Below the pieces are notes generated by a model, which was not told where the DNA came from, made no database searches, and saw nothing but the letters and a program-made list of their open reading frames with translations. Made by a program: the position numbers and the translations under genes. Below, one piece after another: positions 1-8,903 of a stretch of 64,000 nt of DNA. The DNA lies in the NCBI RefSeq assembly GCF_030532195.1, contig NZ_JAUNLP010000005.1, positions 124,001 through 188,000 on the forward strand, read 5' to 3'. How positions within the stretch are numbered: position 1 is the first letter of the stretch; the number at the start of each line of letters is the position of its first letter. This stretch comes from Corynebacterium sp. (lineage in GTDB: Bacteria; Actinomycetota; Actinomycetes; Mycobacteriales; Mycobacteriaceae).

Positions 1-551
1 GCGCCGTCGAGGCTGTCGATAATGGCGGCGGCGCCGTCGAAGGTGGTGGCAATGGTGCCATCAATGGGGATGCCGGATGCGGCCGTGATTGCCTGAGCTG
101 CGCAACTCATTCCCGCCTGGGCAGCGCCCTCGCCCTTTTTATCAGTCACGGAAGCATACGAAAAAGCTGAATTGAGCTTGTCCTTTTCGTTGGTTTTAGC
201 AGTGGCGTGATCACCTGTACATGGTGGTAAGTCAACAAGTGAGTCACGGGGGATGGAGACGATGTCAATCCATGAGGGATTGTGACGGATGCGCATCAAG
301 GTGATGACATCAGAGCGTCGCCCTGCCATGGATGAACCCGCACCGTCGATGCCAAGAAGGAGAATGTTCTGCTGCTCGGAGGTGTTGCTATCGGCGACAT
401 TGTCGGATTGGTGTGAGCGCCCTGCGAATAGCAGTAATCCGGCGAAAAGGAGTGCCAGTACTACGAGCACCGCAATAGCGGTGAGAAGTGCGGCAGTAAA
501 AGGCCGCCGGCTGATGAATGAGCCGGATTGTCTCGCAGGGGATTTTTGCAT
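1..551 (-). CDS. LytR-CpsA-Psr (LCP) family protein, N-terminal part
   Basis: The 5' end of a gene that runs out of the window; 183 codons are visible from an ATG at 551. A short Lys/Arg cytoplasmic end is followed by one membrane segment at about residues 15-40, then a Ser/Asn linker and the start of an LCP domain. The visible signatures are NILLLGIDGAG, RRSDVITLMRI and VSIPRDSLVDLP, which correspond to the pyrophosphate-lipid and metal-binding arginine/aspartate motifs of the family. LCP proteins transfer lipid-linked glycans to peptidoglycan; in corynebacteria and mycobacteria they ligate arabinogalactan. That role suits this neighbourhood but is inferred. The C-terminal part, including any LytR_C domain, is outside the window. 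It diverges from the glycan operon. Confidence 0.85.
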   Translation of the reverse strand, partial: MQKSPARQSGSFISRRPFTAALLTAIAVLVVLALLFAGLLLFAGRSHQSDNVADSNTSEQQNILLLGIDGAGSSMAGRRSDVITLMRIRHNPSWIDIVSIPRDSLVDLPPCTGDHATAKTNEKDKLNSAFSYASVTDKKGEGAAQAGMSCAAQAITAASGIPIDGTIATTFDGAAAIIDSLDG

Positions 552-943
552 GTGCTTCAGTCTATCTTGTTAATTAATTATTCCTACGGTTTTTCTTTAT
601 AGCGGTATTTTTCGAAACCGAGTACTTATTCTTGTAAAAGTAATTAAAAACTAATGTCGGATAATCGTTAATGCGGGTCATCGCCATTAATTAATCCACA
701 TTTTCATAATAACGGTGTTAGCTTCGCCGGGGTCTAAGTGAACGAGTAGTTACCGATGACAAAACATGCTGTGACCAGGTACGACCTTTGGTTATTCATG
801 GTGTCCAAATGGCTACCCGCAGCGAGGTGTGCAATTGTTTTATCCATGCTGTAAATGTCGATTAGTTGCCTTATATTTGACGCTCATGGACAAAAACTGT
901 CCGTCAGTTAAATAGTGTTTTTCCGCAGTAAAAGGCTTACAAC
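552..943. promoter_or_regulatory. AT-rich divergent intergenic region
   Basis: A 392-bp spacer, clearly richer in A+T than its surroundings, between the divergent LCP gene and the glycan operon. It contains two TTAATTAATT-like self-complementary runs (near 571-581 and 686-697) and a short inverted repeat GGACA-aaaac-TGTCC near 889-903, just before the operon start. No open frame with coding character was found. It probably carries both promoters; the exact hexamers cannot be fixed by eye. Such AT-rich spacers upstream of surface-glycan genes are typical targets of Lsr2-like silencers, which is only an inference here. Confidence 0.5.
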
Positions 944-2836
944 ATGTTTATTCGAGATTGGCGAATGCTCGCCTGGGCAGTACTCGACGTCTTTGCCTGG
1001 TTAATTGCACTGGCTGCAGCAAACGGATTTACTCGAGGCGAACTGGTATCCCTTTCTGAGGTCGCAGGTACTAATTTTGCCGTTGTCGCGGCAGGAGCAT
1101 TTGTGTTCTTACTGCTCGGCATCTTGTTTGGTGAATACACCAATCCTCAGCGCGTCTGGCCGGGCAGCCGTACCGAGGACATAATTCTCCTGGTAATGAG
1201 CATGGGCGCTGCCGCCACAGCGTCCGGCCTGGCTCAGGTACTCAAGACATTCCCAGAAATTGAGTGGCACGTTCCGTTTACTGGCGGTTGCGCAGCGGCA
1301 CTCGTTAGCATTTTTGCCCGGACCATTGCGCGTTGGGTGAGCACTAACTTCGGCGCTCGTTCACGCGCTGAACGCCTGATTGTTCTGGGTGCTGGCCGTC
1401 GTGCGAAATACTTCATCAACAGTCTGGCGGACTCCGGTTCCTCCCGCGATAGTCAATTCCGCATCGTTGCGGTGGTGGACCCGGAAGAACATGCTGAGTA
1501 CCGAATCACGCGTCTCCACGGTATGCGTGTCGTCCGCGGCATGGATCAGCTTGGTGATGTCGCATCGCGCACCATGGCAGAGTCGGTCATCATCGTTACC
1601 GATGAGCCACTGTCCACCGAGAGCATCAACATCCTCAACCACATCTGCGAGGAATCTCATCTGCGCCTTCTGGTTCTTCCTCCGGTAGAGGAGTACGCCC
1701 GTCACCGCGGTGCACGCACGACGGCGCAGATCCGCGAAGTCAACATCGCCGACCTCATCGGTCGACAGCCACTGCACCTGGATGAAACCAAGGTCGCATC
1801 TATCATCCGCGGAAAGAAGGTGCTGGTCACCGGCGCCGGCGGATCCATCGGCTCCGAAATCTGCCGCCAGGTACATCGCTTCAATCCCGCCGAGCTGATC
1901 ATGCTCGATCGCGACGAGGGTGGTCTGCACGCCACGCAGCTGTCGCTGACTGGTACGGCGCTTCTCGACGGCTCCGATACCGTCCTGGCCGATATCCGTG
2001 ACGCGGAAATGTTGACCCAAATCTTCCTCGACCGTAAGCCTGATGTGGTCTACCACGCAGCGGCGTTGAAGCACTTGCCGCTGCTGGAGAGTTACCCATC
2101 GGAGGCTGTGCAGACCAATGTCATCGGCACTCAGAATGTGCTGAACGCGGCAGCTGCAGCCGATGTCTCGACCGTTATCAATATCTCCACCGATAAGGCT
2201 GCTAACCCGATTTCGATTCTTGGTGAGTCCAAGCGGGCAGCTGAGCGCCTGACCGCGCATATGGGTCAGAATCATGATGGTGTCTGGGCATCGGTTCGTT
2301 TCGGTAACGTCTTCGGCTCTCGTGGCTCTGTGATTACTACCTTCCAGCGTCAGATTGAATAGGGTGGCCCGGTCACGGTTACGCATCCGGATGTTCAGCG
2401 CTACTTCATGACCATCCCGGAGGCCTCGCAGCTGGTGCTGCAGGCAACCGTGGTTGCCGAATCCGGCGAGACATTGGTGCTGGAAATGGGTGAGCCGGTC
2501 AAGATTGCCGACCTGGCAAAGAAGCTCATCGATCTCAATGATGCCGATGTGGAGATTACATATACCGGTCTGCGTGAAGGCGAGAAGATTTCTGAGGATC
2601 TCGTTGATGATCGCGAGGATGCCAAGGTTGGTGACCGTCACCCGATGATTACCGAGGTGCGAGTGGTGCCCGAACCACTGGATTCACAGATTGCATACTG
2701 CACGCATGACCACGACGCAGCACGACGTTGGCTGGCCGAGCACGGCGGTTCCTTCGACAACTGCGATGCATGGGAGACCAACAAAGAGCTTCAGGGGGCA
2801 GTCGGGGCTGCAGTGGCCGGCTCACACCACCAGTAG
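944..2836 (+). pseudogene. UDP-sugar 4,6-dehydratase (FlaA1/PglF/CapD family), interrupted by an amber codon
   Basis: One continuous reading frame of 630 residues except for a TAG at 2360-2362 (codon 473). Four N-terminal membrane segments (about residues 5-130) are followed by a CoA-binding-like Rossmann domain (LIVLGAGRRAKY) and an extended SDR domain with VLVTGAGGSIGSE near residue 293 and NISTDKAANP...GESKRAAE near 415-435. This is the layout of the large membrane dehydratases that convert UDP-GlcNAc to the 4-keto-6-deoxy sugar, the first step to bacillosamine-type sugars. The stop removes 157 residues including the conserved stretch [15 protein letters not shown]. No frameshift is present: the frame before and after the TAG is the same. 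It is either a recent nonsense mutation, a sequencing error or a readthrough case. AAAGG precedes the ATG. Confidence 0.85.
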
Positions 2837-2870
2837 TTGAAATAACCAAAAACTAGGATGAGCTTTTACC

Positions 2871-4145
2871 GTGACTGAAATTAGCTCCACGAGGCCCGGG
2901 AAAACTGGCCAGATGAAGCGCAGAATCGGCACGATTGCGACAATTTCGGCGGCCTCAGCGCTAGCCGCAGTTGTCGCTTTTGTGGTCAGTATTCTCTCTG
3001 CGCGTGTGCTGGGCCCCACCGGCCGTGGTGAAGTCGCCACAGTCCTGCAATTTGCCTATATCGTGGCACCTTTCGTGGGCTTTGGCGCTGACCGTTTGCT
3101 GCTTCGCCGTGATGACCACAATTACGGATACATCCCCAGCGGTCTTGCCATGACTATCGTCGCACTGGTCGCTTGCGTCATCGCAGGTGTGATCTACGGG
3201 CCATGGACGGCGATGGCGGGCATCGTCGCTCTAGTCACCGTGTCCTTTTCGATGGTCCGGGCAATGGCCATTAGCCGTGGCCGTATCTCCTTCTTCGTCG
3301 CAGTATTTATCGGCTTTCAGGGCTCGGTGCTGTTAATCAGTACTGCGCTCTACTTCCTCGGTGTCGAGGATTGGCGCTGGTGGGCAGCTGCCTACATCTT
3401 CCCAGCACTACCGCTGGCCGCCTGGTCGCTGGCGAAGTCTCGAATGCATACCGACGCCAAGGTCGGCGGCATCGCGGAGACCGCCCGAGCCAATGCGCCT
3501 TTTATCGCCTCTGGTCTCGGCCCACTGGCAACAACTCGCTTGGGTCGTGTCCTCCTGCCGGCATTGGCGTCACCAGCATCGCTGGGCCTTTTCGTGGTTG
3601 TGGCAACGGCCACCGAGCCGCTGTACTGGGTCGCACAATCCGTTGCCGACCAGCGCACCAGTGAGGAACGCGGCCGCGAACTCACGGCCTCTCGAATTCT
3701 GCGTCACCTCGGAGTAGTCACCCTCGCCTACAGCGTGCTCGGCGCCGTCGGTGGTGTGGTGCTCTACTTCCTCATCGAGCCAATTTTTGGCCAGGAATTC
3801 GAGCCAGCCAAGGAATTGGTGCTGCCACTGACCATCGCGGCAGTCATTCTCGGCTGCTACCGCCACCTGTGCGGCGAAATTCTCGGCAGCGATAACCCCC
3901 GCCGCATCGGCGGTGTTGAGCTGGCCTCCGCCGTTATTGCCGTCATCTTCTATCCCATCGGCATTCTGCTTGGCGACGCCCTGGGACTCGCCTGGACCAG
4001 CGCAGTCGTTTACCTCGCCGCGGCAATCGTCGCCGCAATCGTGCTGCTTCGCCCAAGTAATAACGCGGCAACCACCGTAAGCACCAGCTCCAACGAATCC
4101 ACCACAACAGAACAACTCCCCGTTAGCCCAGTCGAGGAAGCTTAA
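2871..4145 (+). CDS. Polysaccharide flippase (MOP/Wzx-like membrane protein)
   Basis: A 424-residue polytopic protein with about 11-12 hydrophobic segments and an N-terminal block (RIGTIATISAASALAAVVAF, then SARVLGPTGRGEVATVLQF) typical of MOP-superfamily polysaccharide flippases, which move undecaprenyl-linked repeat units across the membrane. The start is a GTG preceded by AGGATG about 9 nt upstream, only 34 nt after the dehydratase. The C-terminus is a hydrophilic Thr/Ser/Asn/Glu tail. It is somewhat shorter than typical 450-480 residue Wzx proteins. Position between sugar-modifying and transferase genes supports a role in exporting the glycan made by this operon; the substrate is unknown. 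Confidence 0.75.
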   Translation: MTEISSTRPGKTGQMKRRIGTIATISAASALAAVVAFVVSILSARVLGPTGRGEVATVLQFAYIVAPFVGFGADRLLLRRDDHNYGYIPSGLAMTIVALVACVIAGVIYGPWTAMAGIVALVTVSFSMVRAMAISRGRISFFVAVFIGFQGSVLLISTALYFLGVEDWRWWAAAYIFPALPLAAWSLAKSRMHTDAKVGGIAETARANAPFIASGLGPLATTRLGRVLLPALASPASLGLFVVVATATEPLYWVAQSVADQRTSEERGRELTASRILRHLGVVTLAYSVLGAVGGVVLYFLIEPIFGQEFEPAKELVLPLTIAAVILGCYRHLCGEILGSDNPRRIGGVELASAVIAVIFYPIGILLGDALGLAWTSAVVYLAAAIVAAIVLLRPSNNAATTVSTSSNESTTTEQLPVSPVEEA

Positions 4146-4154
4146 GTAACCACA

Positions 4155-5345
4155 ATGCGTATTACCTACATCCACCAGCACTTTGTTCTCCCCGGCGAAC
4201 CGGGAGGTTCACGCCCCTACGAGTTCGCCCGTCGCATGGCCGCAGCCGGCCACGAGGTCACGATGATCTGCGGTCGAGATGAAGCCATGGACAAAACCGT
4301 TGATGGCATCCATGTGCGTCGTCTAGCGATTCCATACCGCAATGAGATGTCGAAGCGCGAGCGCATCGGCAGTTTCCTGAACTTCCTCATGCGCGCCTCC
4401 GTGGTGGCGGCGCGTGTGCCTGCCGACGTCATTTACGCTTCTTCGACCCCGCTGACTGTGGCGGTGCCGGGCATTGTGGCGAAGTTGACCCAGCGCGCCC
4501 CGCTGGTAGCTGAGATTCGTGACCTGTGGCCGGAGGTGCCCATCAAGCTGGGATACCTCAACAATCCGGTGGCGATTTTCCTGGCTAAGCAGCTGGAAAA
4601 GGCATTCTATGCAGCATCGACTGAGGTCGTGGCACTGTCGCCGTCGATGGCCGATGGTGTCAAAGATGTCGCACCGAATAAGCGTGTGACCGTGATTCCG
4701 AACGCGTCCGATTTTGAGCGCTTCGATGTTCCGGCCGACCAGCGTGCGGTGTTCCGCGACGAGCAGGGCTGGGGCGATGACGTTGTAGCGGTCTACGCCG
4801 GTGGTTTCGGTATGTCCTACCAGCTGGAATGGATTGTCGATCTGGCCGCACAGCTGCGTCGTAATGGTGTGGACAATGTGCGCTTTGTGCTGCTGGGGCA
4901 GGGAAGTGACTCCGAGGCGCTCTATCAGCGCGCCAAGGACGCTGGCCTTGATGCCGATGCCATGTTCCTGGGCCGTCAGCCGAAGGAGGATGTCGCCAAG
5001 TTTGTCTCTGCGGCAGATGTGGCGCTGTCCCCGCTGCGCGATGATCCCTGCTTGGAGGGCAACTCCCTGAACAAGGTCTTTGATGCCATGGCTGCGTCAA
5101 GGCCAGTGGTGTTCAACCACGGTGGCTGGTTGGAAGAGGCCGCCACCGACCACAACTCCGGTTGGCGTCTGCCGCGCGATATTCCGGCGGCGGCCAAGCG
5201 ATTTGCCGAAATCATCTCCGACCGCGACGAACTGCGTGCAGCGGGTCAGCGTAACCGCCAACTCGGCGAGGAGCGATTCGCCCGCGACAGCCTGTACAAC
5301 CAGCTCATTGAGGTGCTGGACCGTGTCCGAAAGGCGAGGAAGTAA
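4155..5345 (+). CDS. Glycosyltransferase family 4 (WbuB-like)
   Basis: A 396-residue GT-B fold glycosyltransferase. The N-terminal acceptor domain begins RITYIHQHFVLPGEPGGSRP, the form seen in WbuB/GT4 proteins, and the C-terminal donor domain contains VYAGGFG, FLGRQPKEDVAKFVSAADVALSPL and the loop EGNSLNKVFDAMA, which binds the nucleotide-sugar phosphates. It probably adds a sugar to the lipid-linked intermediate on the cytoplasmic face. It starts 9 nt after the flippase and its TAA abuts the ATG of the aminotransferase gene, so it is translated within one operon. Donor and acceptor sugars cannot be read from the sequence. Confidence 0.8.
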   Translation: MRITYIHQHFVLPGEPGGSRPYEFARRMAAAGHEVTMICGRDEAMDKTVDGIHVRRLAIPYRNEMSKRERIGSFLNFLMRASVVAARVPADVIYASSTPLTVAVPGIVAKLTQRAPLVAEIRDLWPEVPIKLGYLNNPVAIFLAKQLEKAFYAASTEVVALSPSMADGVKDVAPNKRVTVIPNASDFERFDVPADQRAVFRDEQGWGDDVVAVYAGGFGMSYQLEWIVDLAAQLRRNGVDNVRFVLLGQGSDSEALYQRAKDAGLDADAMFLGRQPKEDVAKFVSAADVALSPLRDDPCLEGNSLNKVFDAMAASRPVVFNHGGWLEEAATDHNSGWRLPRDIPAAAKRFAEIISDRDELRAAGQRNRQLGEERFARDSLYNQLIEVLDRVRKARK

Positions 5346-6506
5346 ATGACCAACAACGAACGAATTTTCCTTTCAGTCGCAACCGTCACCGAGCTGGAAG
5401 AACAGGCGCTAGTTCGTGCGCTGCACTCCGGTTGGGTCGCGCCACTTGGCCCCGAGGTCGATGCCTTTGAGGCTGAGATCGCGGAGCGCTGCGGGGTGGA
5501 TCACGCGCTAGCACTGTCCTCCGGTACGGCGGGTCTGCACCTGGCGCTGCTGGCGCTTGGCATCGGCGAGGGTGACTACGTCCCCGTGTCGACCATGACA
5601 TTTGCGGCCACCACCAATGCCATCGCCTACGTTGGGGCCACGCCGGTATTTGTTGATGCCGGCAAGGACGGCAATATTGATCCGGAGTTGCTGCTCCGCA
5701 CCGTCGATAAGCTCCTTGCCGAGGGCAAGCGTGTGCCCGCAGTCATCGTCGTGGACCTGTTCGGGCGGTGTGCCGATTACCCGGCGTTTGCTCCGCGCTT
5801 AAAGGAGCTCGGCATCGCGCTGATTGAAGATGCCGCTGAGGCGCTCGGCGCGTCCGTTGACGGCAAACCCGCTGGTAGCTTTGGGCGAGCAGCGGCGCTG
5901 TCGTTTAACGGCAACAAGATTATGACGACCTCCGGTGGCGGCATGCTGCTGTCCGACGACGCCGACCTGATTGCCCGCGCGCGGTACCTGTCCACGCAGG
6001 CGCGCCAGCCGGTCGCGTGGTACGAGCACACCGAAATCGGCTACAACTACCGCCTGTCCAACCTGCTCGCCGCGCTGGGGCGCGCGCAGCACTCGCGACT
6101 CGACGACATGATCGCTCGACGGCGCGAGATTCGCGACGCGTACATTGAGTTGCTCGCCACGCTTGACGACGACGCCCCTGGTCACGGTACCCGCCTGCTG
6201 TCCGACTCCGATGATCGTTTCACCGAAAACTGCTGGTTGACCTCCATTGTGCTGCCACAGAAGGCCGTGGATGAGGGCGTGCTGAGCCCGGATAGCGTCA
6301 TTGCGGCGCTTGGCGAGGCGAACATTGAGGCTCGTCACCTGTGGAAGCCGATGCACCTGCAGCCGGTGTACGAGGGCTCGCTTGCCACCATCAATGGCAC
6401 TGCTGAGAATCTCTTCTCCCGCGGGGTTACTCTTCCAAGTGGCCCTGCGCTGGACGATGACGATGTCGCACGGGTCATTGGTGTGTTGAAGGAAGTGCTG
6501 GGATGA
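5346..6506 (+). CDS. DegT/DnrJ/EryC1/StrS sugar aminotransferase (PglE-like)
   Basis: A 386-residue PLP-dependent aminotransferase. It opens like PglE/PseC-type enzymes (IFLSVATVTELEEQALVRAL...GWVAPLGPEVDAFE), has the phosphate-binding ALSSGTAGLHLAL, the cofactor-binding aspartate in IALIEDAAEALGAS and the Schiff-base lysine in SFNGNKIMTTSGGGM. Enzymes of this type add an amino group to the UDP-4-keto-6-deoxy sugar produced by a PglF-type dehydratase, which is encoded earlier in this operon. The ATG directly follows the previous stop, and the last codons overlap the next gene by ATGA. With the dehydratase interrupted, its substrate may not be made. Confidence 0.87.
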   Translation: MTNNERIFLSVATVTELEEQALVRALHSGWVAPLGPEVDAFEAEIAERCGVDHALALSSGTAGLHLALLALGIGEGDYVPVSTMTFAATTNAIAYVGATPVFVDAGKDGNIDPELLLRTVDKLLAEGKRVPAVIVVDLFGRCADYPAFAPRLKELGIALIEDAAEALGASVDGKPAGSFGRAAALSFNGNKIMTTSGGGMLLSDDADLIARARYLSTQARQPVAWYEHTEIGYNYRLSNLLAALGRAQHSRLDDMIARRREIRDAYIELLATLDDDAPGHGTRLLSDSDDRFTENCWLTSIVLPQKAVDEGVLSPDSVIAALGEANIEARHLWKPMHLQPVYEGSLATINGTAENLFSRGVTLPSGPALDDDDVARVIGVLKEVLG

Positions 6507-8242
6507 CAAAAACGCTCGATAAGTGGATTGATTCGGTGGCCAAAATGACTGTCGTTGAGGAAGTCATTTGGGGCCTCACCATTCTGCTTGTTGCATTGTG
6601 GTCGGATCCGCTGCAGGGTGCTCAAATCGGCACTGTCCTGCTTGCGCTGTTTTGCCTGCGTGCCTTCATCGGAAGTGGTGGCCGAACAATCACTCCACTG
6701 GGCGTCTTTGCGCTGGTCACACTCTTTACCGCTGGTTTTCCCGCCTATGTTGCGTGGGATGATGACCGCATTACTTCGGATGCACTCCGAGGGGCGGTGA
6801 CACTGACCTTCTTCCTGACCGTTGTGGCCTGTGGATTGTCATGGCGCGCAGCTGGGGCGTTTCGTCGGGACAAAATGGTGCTTCCGGGGGCTTATTTATA
6901 CAGCAGTATTGGCGTTGTGCTGTTTGCCCTGGGATATGCCATTCGCAGCTCTGAGTCGCTTCCCGGCATCATTATCGAAAGCATCGCAGTCGCTGGTGTT
7001 TTCTTAACCGCGATTGGCGCATGGTGGTCGCGGTCAAAGGTTTGGCTGTGGCTGTCATTTCCCGTAGTTATCGCTATGACCGCGGTCTATGTTTTACAGA
7101 TTCACAGTGGTCAGGGGCGACTTCGTATCGCCGCACTAGGCCTTGGCCTCCTGCTTATGTTCTCCATCCGTTTCCGGGGCATGTGGATTAAACTCCTGAC
7201 CATCCTCGCTGGTCCGGCGGCGTTGATGGTCTTTTCCATGCTGCGTAAGGCACACCAGGAGAGCATTAATAAAGGCAACTCTGCCAACCGTACCGGCCTT
7301 GAGTCGCTGACTGACCCCTTCGTTACGTTTGCCAATCTGCTTGACCTTCACGAGCAGGGGCGCTTTGATTTTCAGGGTGGCAAGAACCTGTTGACCCCAC
7401 TCACACCTATTGCGCCGGAGAGCTGGGATTTGCCCCGCGCAATTGGCTACGAGCTGGTTAAGTACTGGAAGCCAGAAAAAGCAATCCCGAAGTATGACTG
7501 GTATTCCGTGGCGGCCAACGCCACCGGTGAGTGGTACTGGATGGGCGGCATCTCCGCCGTGGTTATCGGTGCGTTAGCTGTTGGAGCTTTCCTTGCGCTG
7601 CTCAACTGGGCAATAACACGTGGGTATGCCGGACTTGAGAAGAACTGGTGGGCAGCAGCGCTCTTTATTGCCGCAGTTACTTTCGCATCAGGCCTTGGTG
7701 ACATGGTGTGGGGCGGCCTGCACATCTACTGGTATCGCTCCATTCCGCGCGTGATTTTGGAAATCGCTGTCGTCGCCTTCGTTGCCATTGTTCTTTGGGT
7801 AATGGCTGCAGCTCGTGGCACTAAGCCGGAAGAAGTCGTCATCGATAAGGCGACCGACACCGATGACCAGGTCCACTCCCAGGCCGACATCCCAGTTGCC
7901 TTTGAGCCGGAGGTCGACGAAACGGCTGAAGAAAAGGCCGCAGAAAAGGACGAGGTGGAACCGGTTACTCAGCTCGCAACGGAACCAGAACCCGCAACCG
8001 AGCCCGAGCCGGTGCCAGCGCCGGCCACCGATACCGCGAAGCCTGTTGCGCCGGAGCCGGAGCCGACGGTGGCCGTCGTCAAGCACGATGCACCTGACAA
8101 CAAGAAGCTGCAGATTGCGGCAGCCGCACTTGCCGCGGCCGGTGCGGCAGGCGCGATTGGTTGGTTGGTCAGGAACCGTTCGAATGCGGAAGTCGATGCG
8201 CGCGCCCAAGAGCTATTGCGCGAAGTGTTCAACGAAAAGTAG
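6503..8242 (+). CDS. Wzy-like polysaccharide polymerase candidate, membrane protein with acidic tail
   Basis: A 579-residue membrane protein overlapping the aminotransferase stop by ATGA. About eleven hydrophobic segments occupy the first 435 residues, with a long extracytoplasmic loop after about residue 245 (KAHQESINKGNSANRTGLES and onwards). This resembles oligosaccharide-repeat-unit polymerases, which are poorly conserved in sequence, so the call rests on topology and operon position. Unusually, residues 440-530 form an acidic Glu/Pro/Thr-rich stretch, followed by another Ala/Gly-rich hydrophobic segment (about 533-553, AAAGAAGAIGWLVRN) and a basic/amphipathic end. That tail is not part of a normal Wzy and may be a regulatory or interaction module. 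Confidence 0.6.
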   Translation: MTKTLDKWIDSVAKMTVVEEVIWGLTILLVALWSDPLQGAQIGTVLLALFCLRAFIGSGGRTITPLGVFALVTLFTAGFPAYVAWDDDRITSDALRGAVTLTFFLTVVACGLSWRAAGAFRRDKMVLPGAYLYSSIGVVLFALGYAIRSSESLPGIIIESIAVAGVFLTAIGAWWSRSKVWLWLSFPVVIAMTAVYVLQIHSGQGRLRIAALGLGLLLMFSIRFRGMWIKLLTILAGPAALMVFSMLRKAHQESINKGNSANRTGLESLTDPFVTFANLLDLHEQGRFDFQGGKNLLTPLTPIAPESWDLPRAIGYELVKYWKPEKAIPKYDWYSVAANATGEWYWMGGISAVVIGALAVGAFLALLNWAITRGYAGLEKNWWAAALFIAAVTFASGLGDMVWGGLHIYWYRSIPRVILEIAVVAFVAIVLWVMAAARGTKPEEVVIDKATDTDDQVHSQADIPVAFEPEVDETAEEKAAEKDEVEPVTQLATEPEPATEPEPVPAPATDTAKPVAPEPEPTVAVVKHDAPDNKKLQIAAAALAAAGAAGAIGWLVRNRSNAEVDARAQELLREVFNEK

Positions 8243-8252
8243 GAGATAATCA

Positions 8253-8903
8253 ATGGATTCACTGAGCATTCGCGTGCAGCGAGCCGTCAAGCGCGGCATC
8301 GACATCGCAGCATCTGCAGCGGGCTTGATTGTGCTATCGCCGGTTTTGGGCGCCACGGCGCTGGCCGTACGTCTGTCCATGGGCAAGCCCGTTCTGTTCC
8401 GTCAGGAACGCCCAGGTCAGGATGGCAAGCCGTTCAACATCCTCAAGTTCCGCACGATGCACCACGTCAATCCCGCCAAGGGGCTTATCGACGACGCTTC
8501 CCGCCTCACTGAGGTAGGAAGATTCCTTCGCTCCACAAGCTTGGACGAGCTCCCGGAGCTCATCAATGTCCTGCGCGGAGACATGAGCCTTGTCGGCCCG
8601 CGTCCCTTAAGGATGAAGTACCTCGAGCGTTATTCACCGCGGCAGGCACGACGCCATGAGGTGCCGCCGGGAATCACCGGGCTTGCGCAGGTGTCCGGCC
8701 GCAATGGCATCACCTGGGAAGAGCGTTTCGAGTACGACGTGCAGTACGTAGATAATTGGTCGCTGCTGCTCGACGCGAAGATTCTGCTCGACACCATCAA
8801 GGTGGTGCTCAAGCGTGAGGGCATCTCAGAAGATGGTCAAGCGACCATGACCGAGTTCACCGGCTCGTCGGAAAAGGATGCCTCAGTTAACGCAGATTCT
8901 TAA
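8253..8903 (+). CDS. Initiating sugar-1-phosphate transferase (PglC/WcaJ family)
   Basis: A 216-residue bacterial sugar transferase with a single N-terminal re-entrant/membrane helix (VKRGIDIAASAAGLIVLSPV), then VLFRQERPGQDGKPFNILKFRTM, RSTSLDELPELINVLRGDMSLVGPRP and PGITGLAQVSGRN. These are the signatures of monotopic phosphoglycosyl transferases, including the Asp-Glu (DE) catalytic dyad in SLDELPEL. They transfer a sugar-1-phosphate from the UDP-sugar to undecaprenyl (or decaprenyl) phosphate and so start glycan assembly. The short, PglC-like size without the N-terminal WcaJ domain fits a diNAc-bacillosamine-type donor. AGGAG lies 7 nt before the ATG. It is the last plus-strand gene of the operon. 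Confidence 0.88.
   Translation: MDSLSIRVQRAVKRGIDIAASAAGLIVLSPVLGATALAVRLSMGKPVLFRQERPGQDGKPFNILKFRTMHHVNPAKGLIDDASRLTEVGRFLRSTSLDELPELINVLRGDMSLVGPRPLRMKYLERYSPRQARRHEVPPGITGLAQVSGRNGITWEERFEYDVQYVDNWSLLLDAKILLDTIKVVLKREGISEDGQATMTEFTGSSEKDASVNADS

Noticed and set aside
1361..2641. A 426-codon antisense open frame spanning the amber codon of the dehydratase
   Set aside because: The plus strand shows clear dehydratase motifs before and after the stop; the antisense product resembles no protein family.
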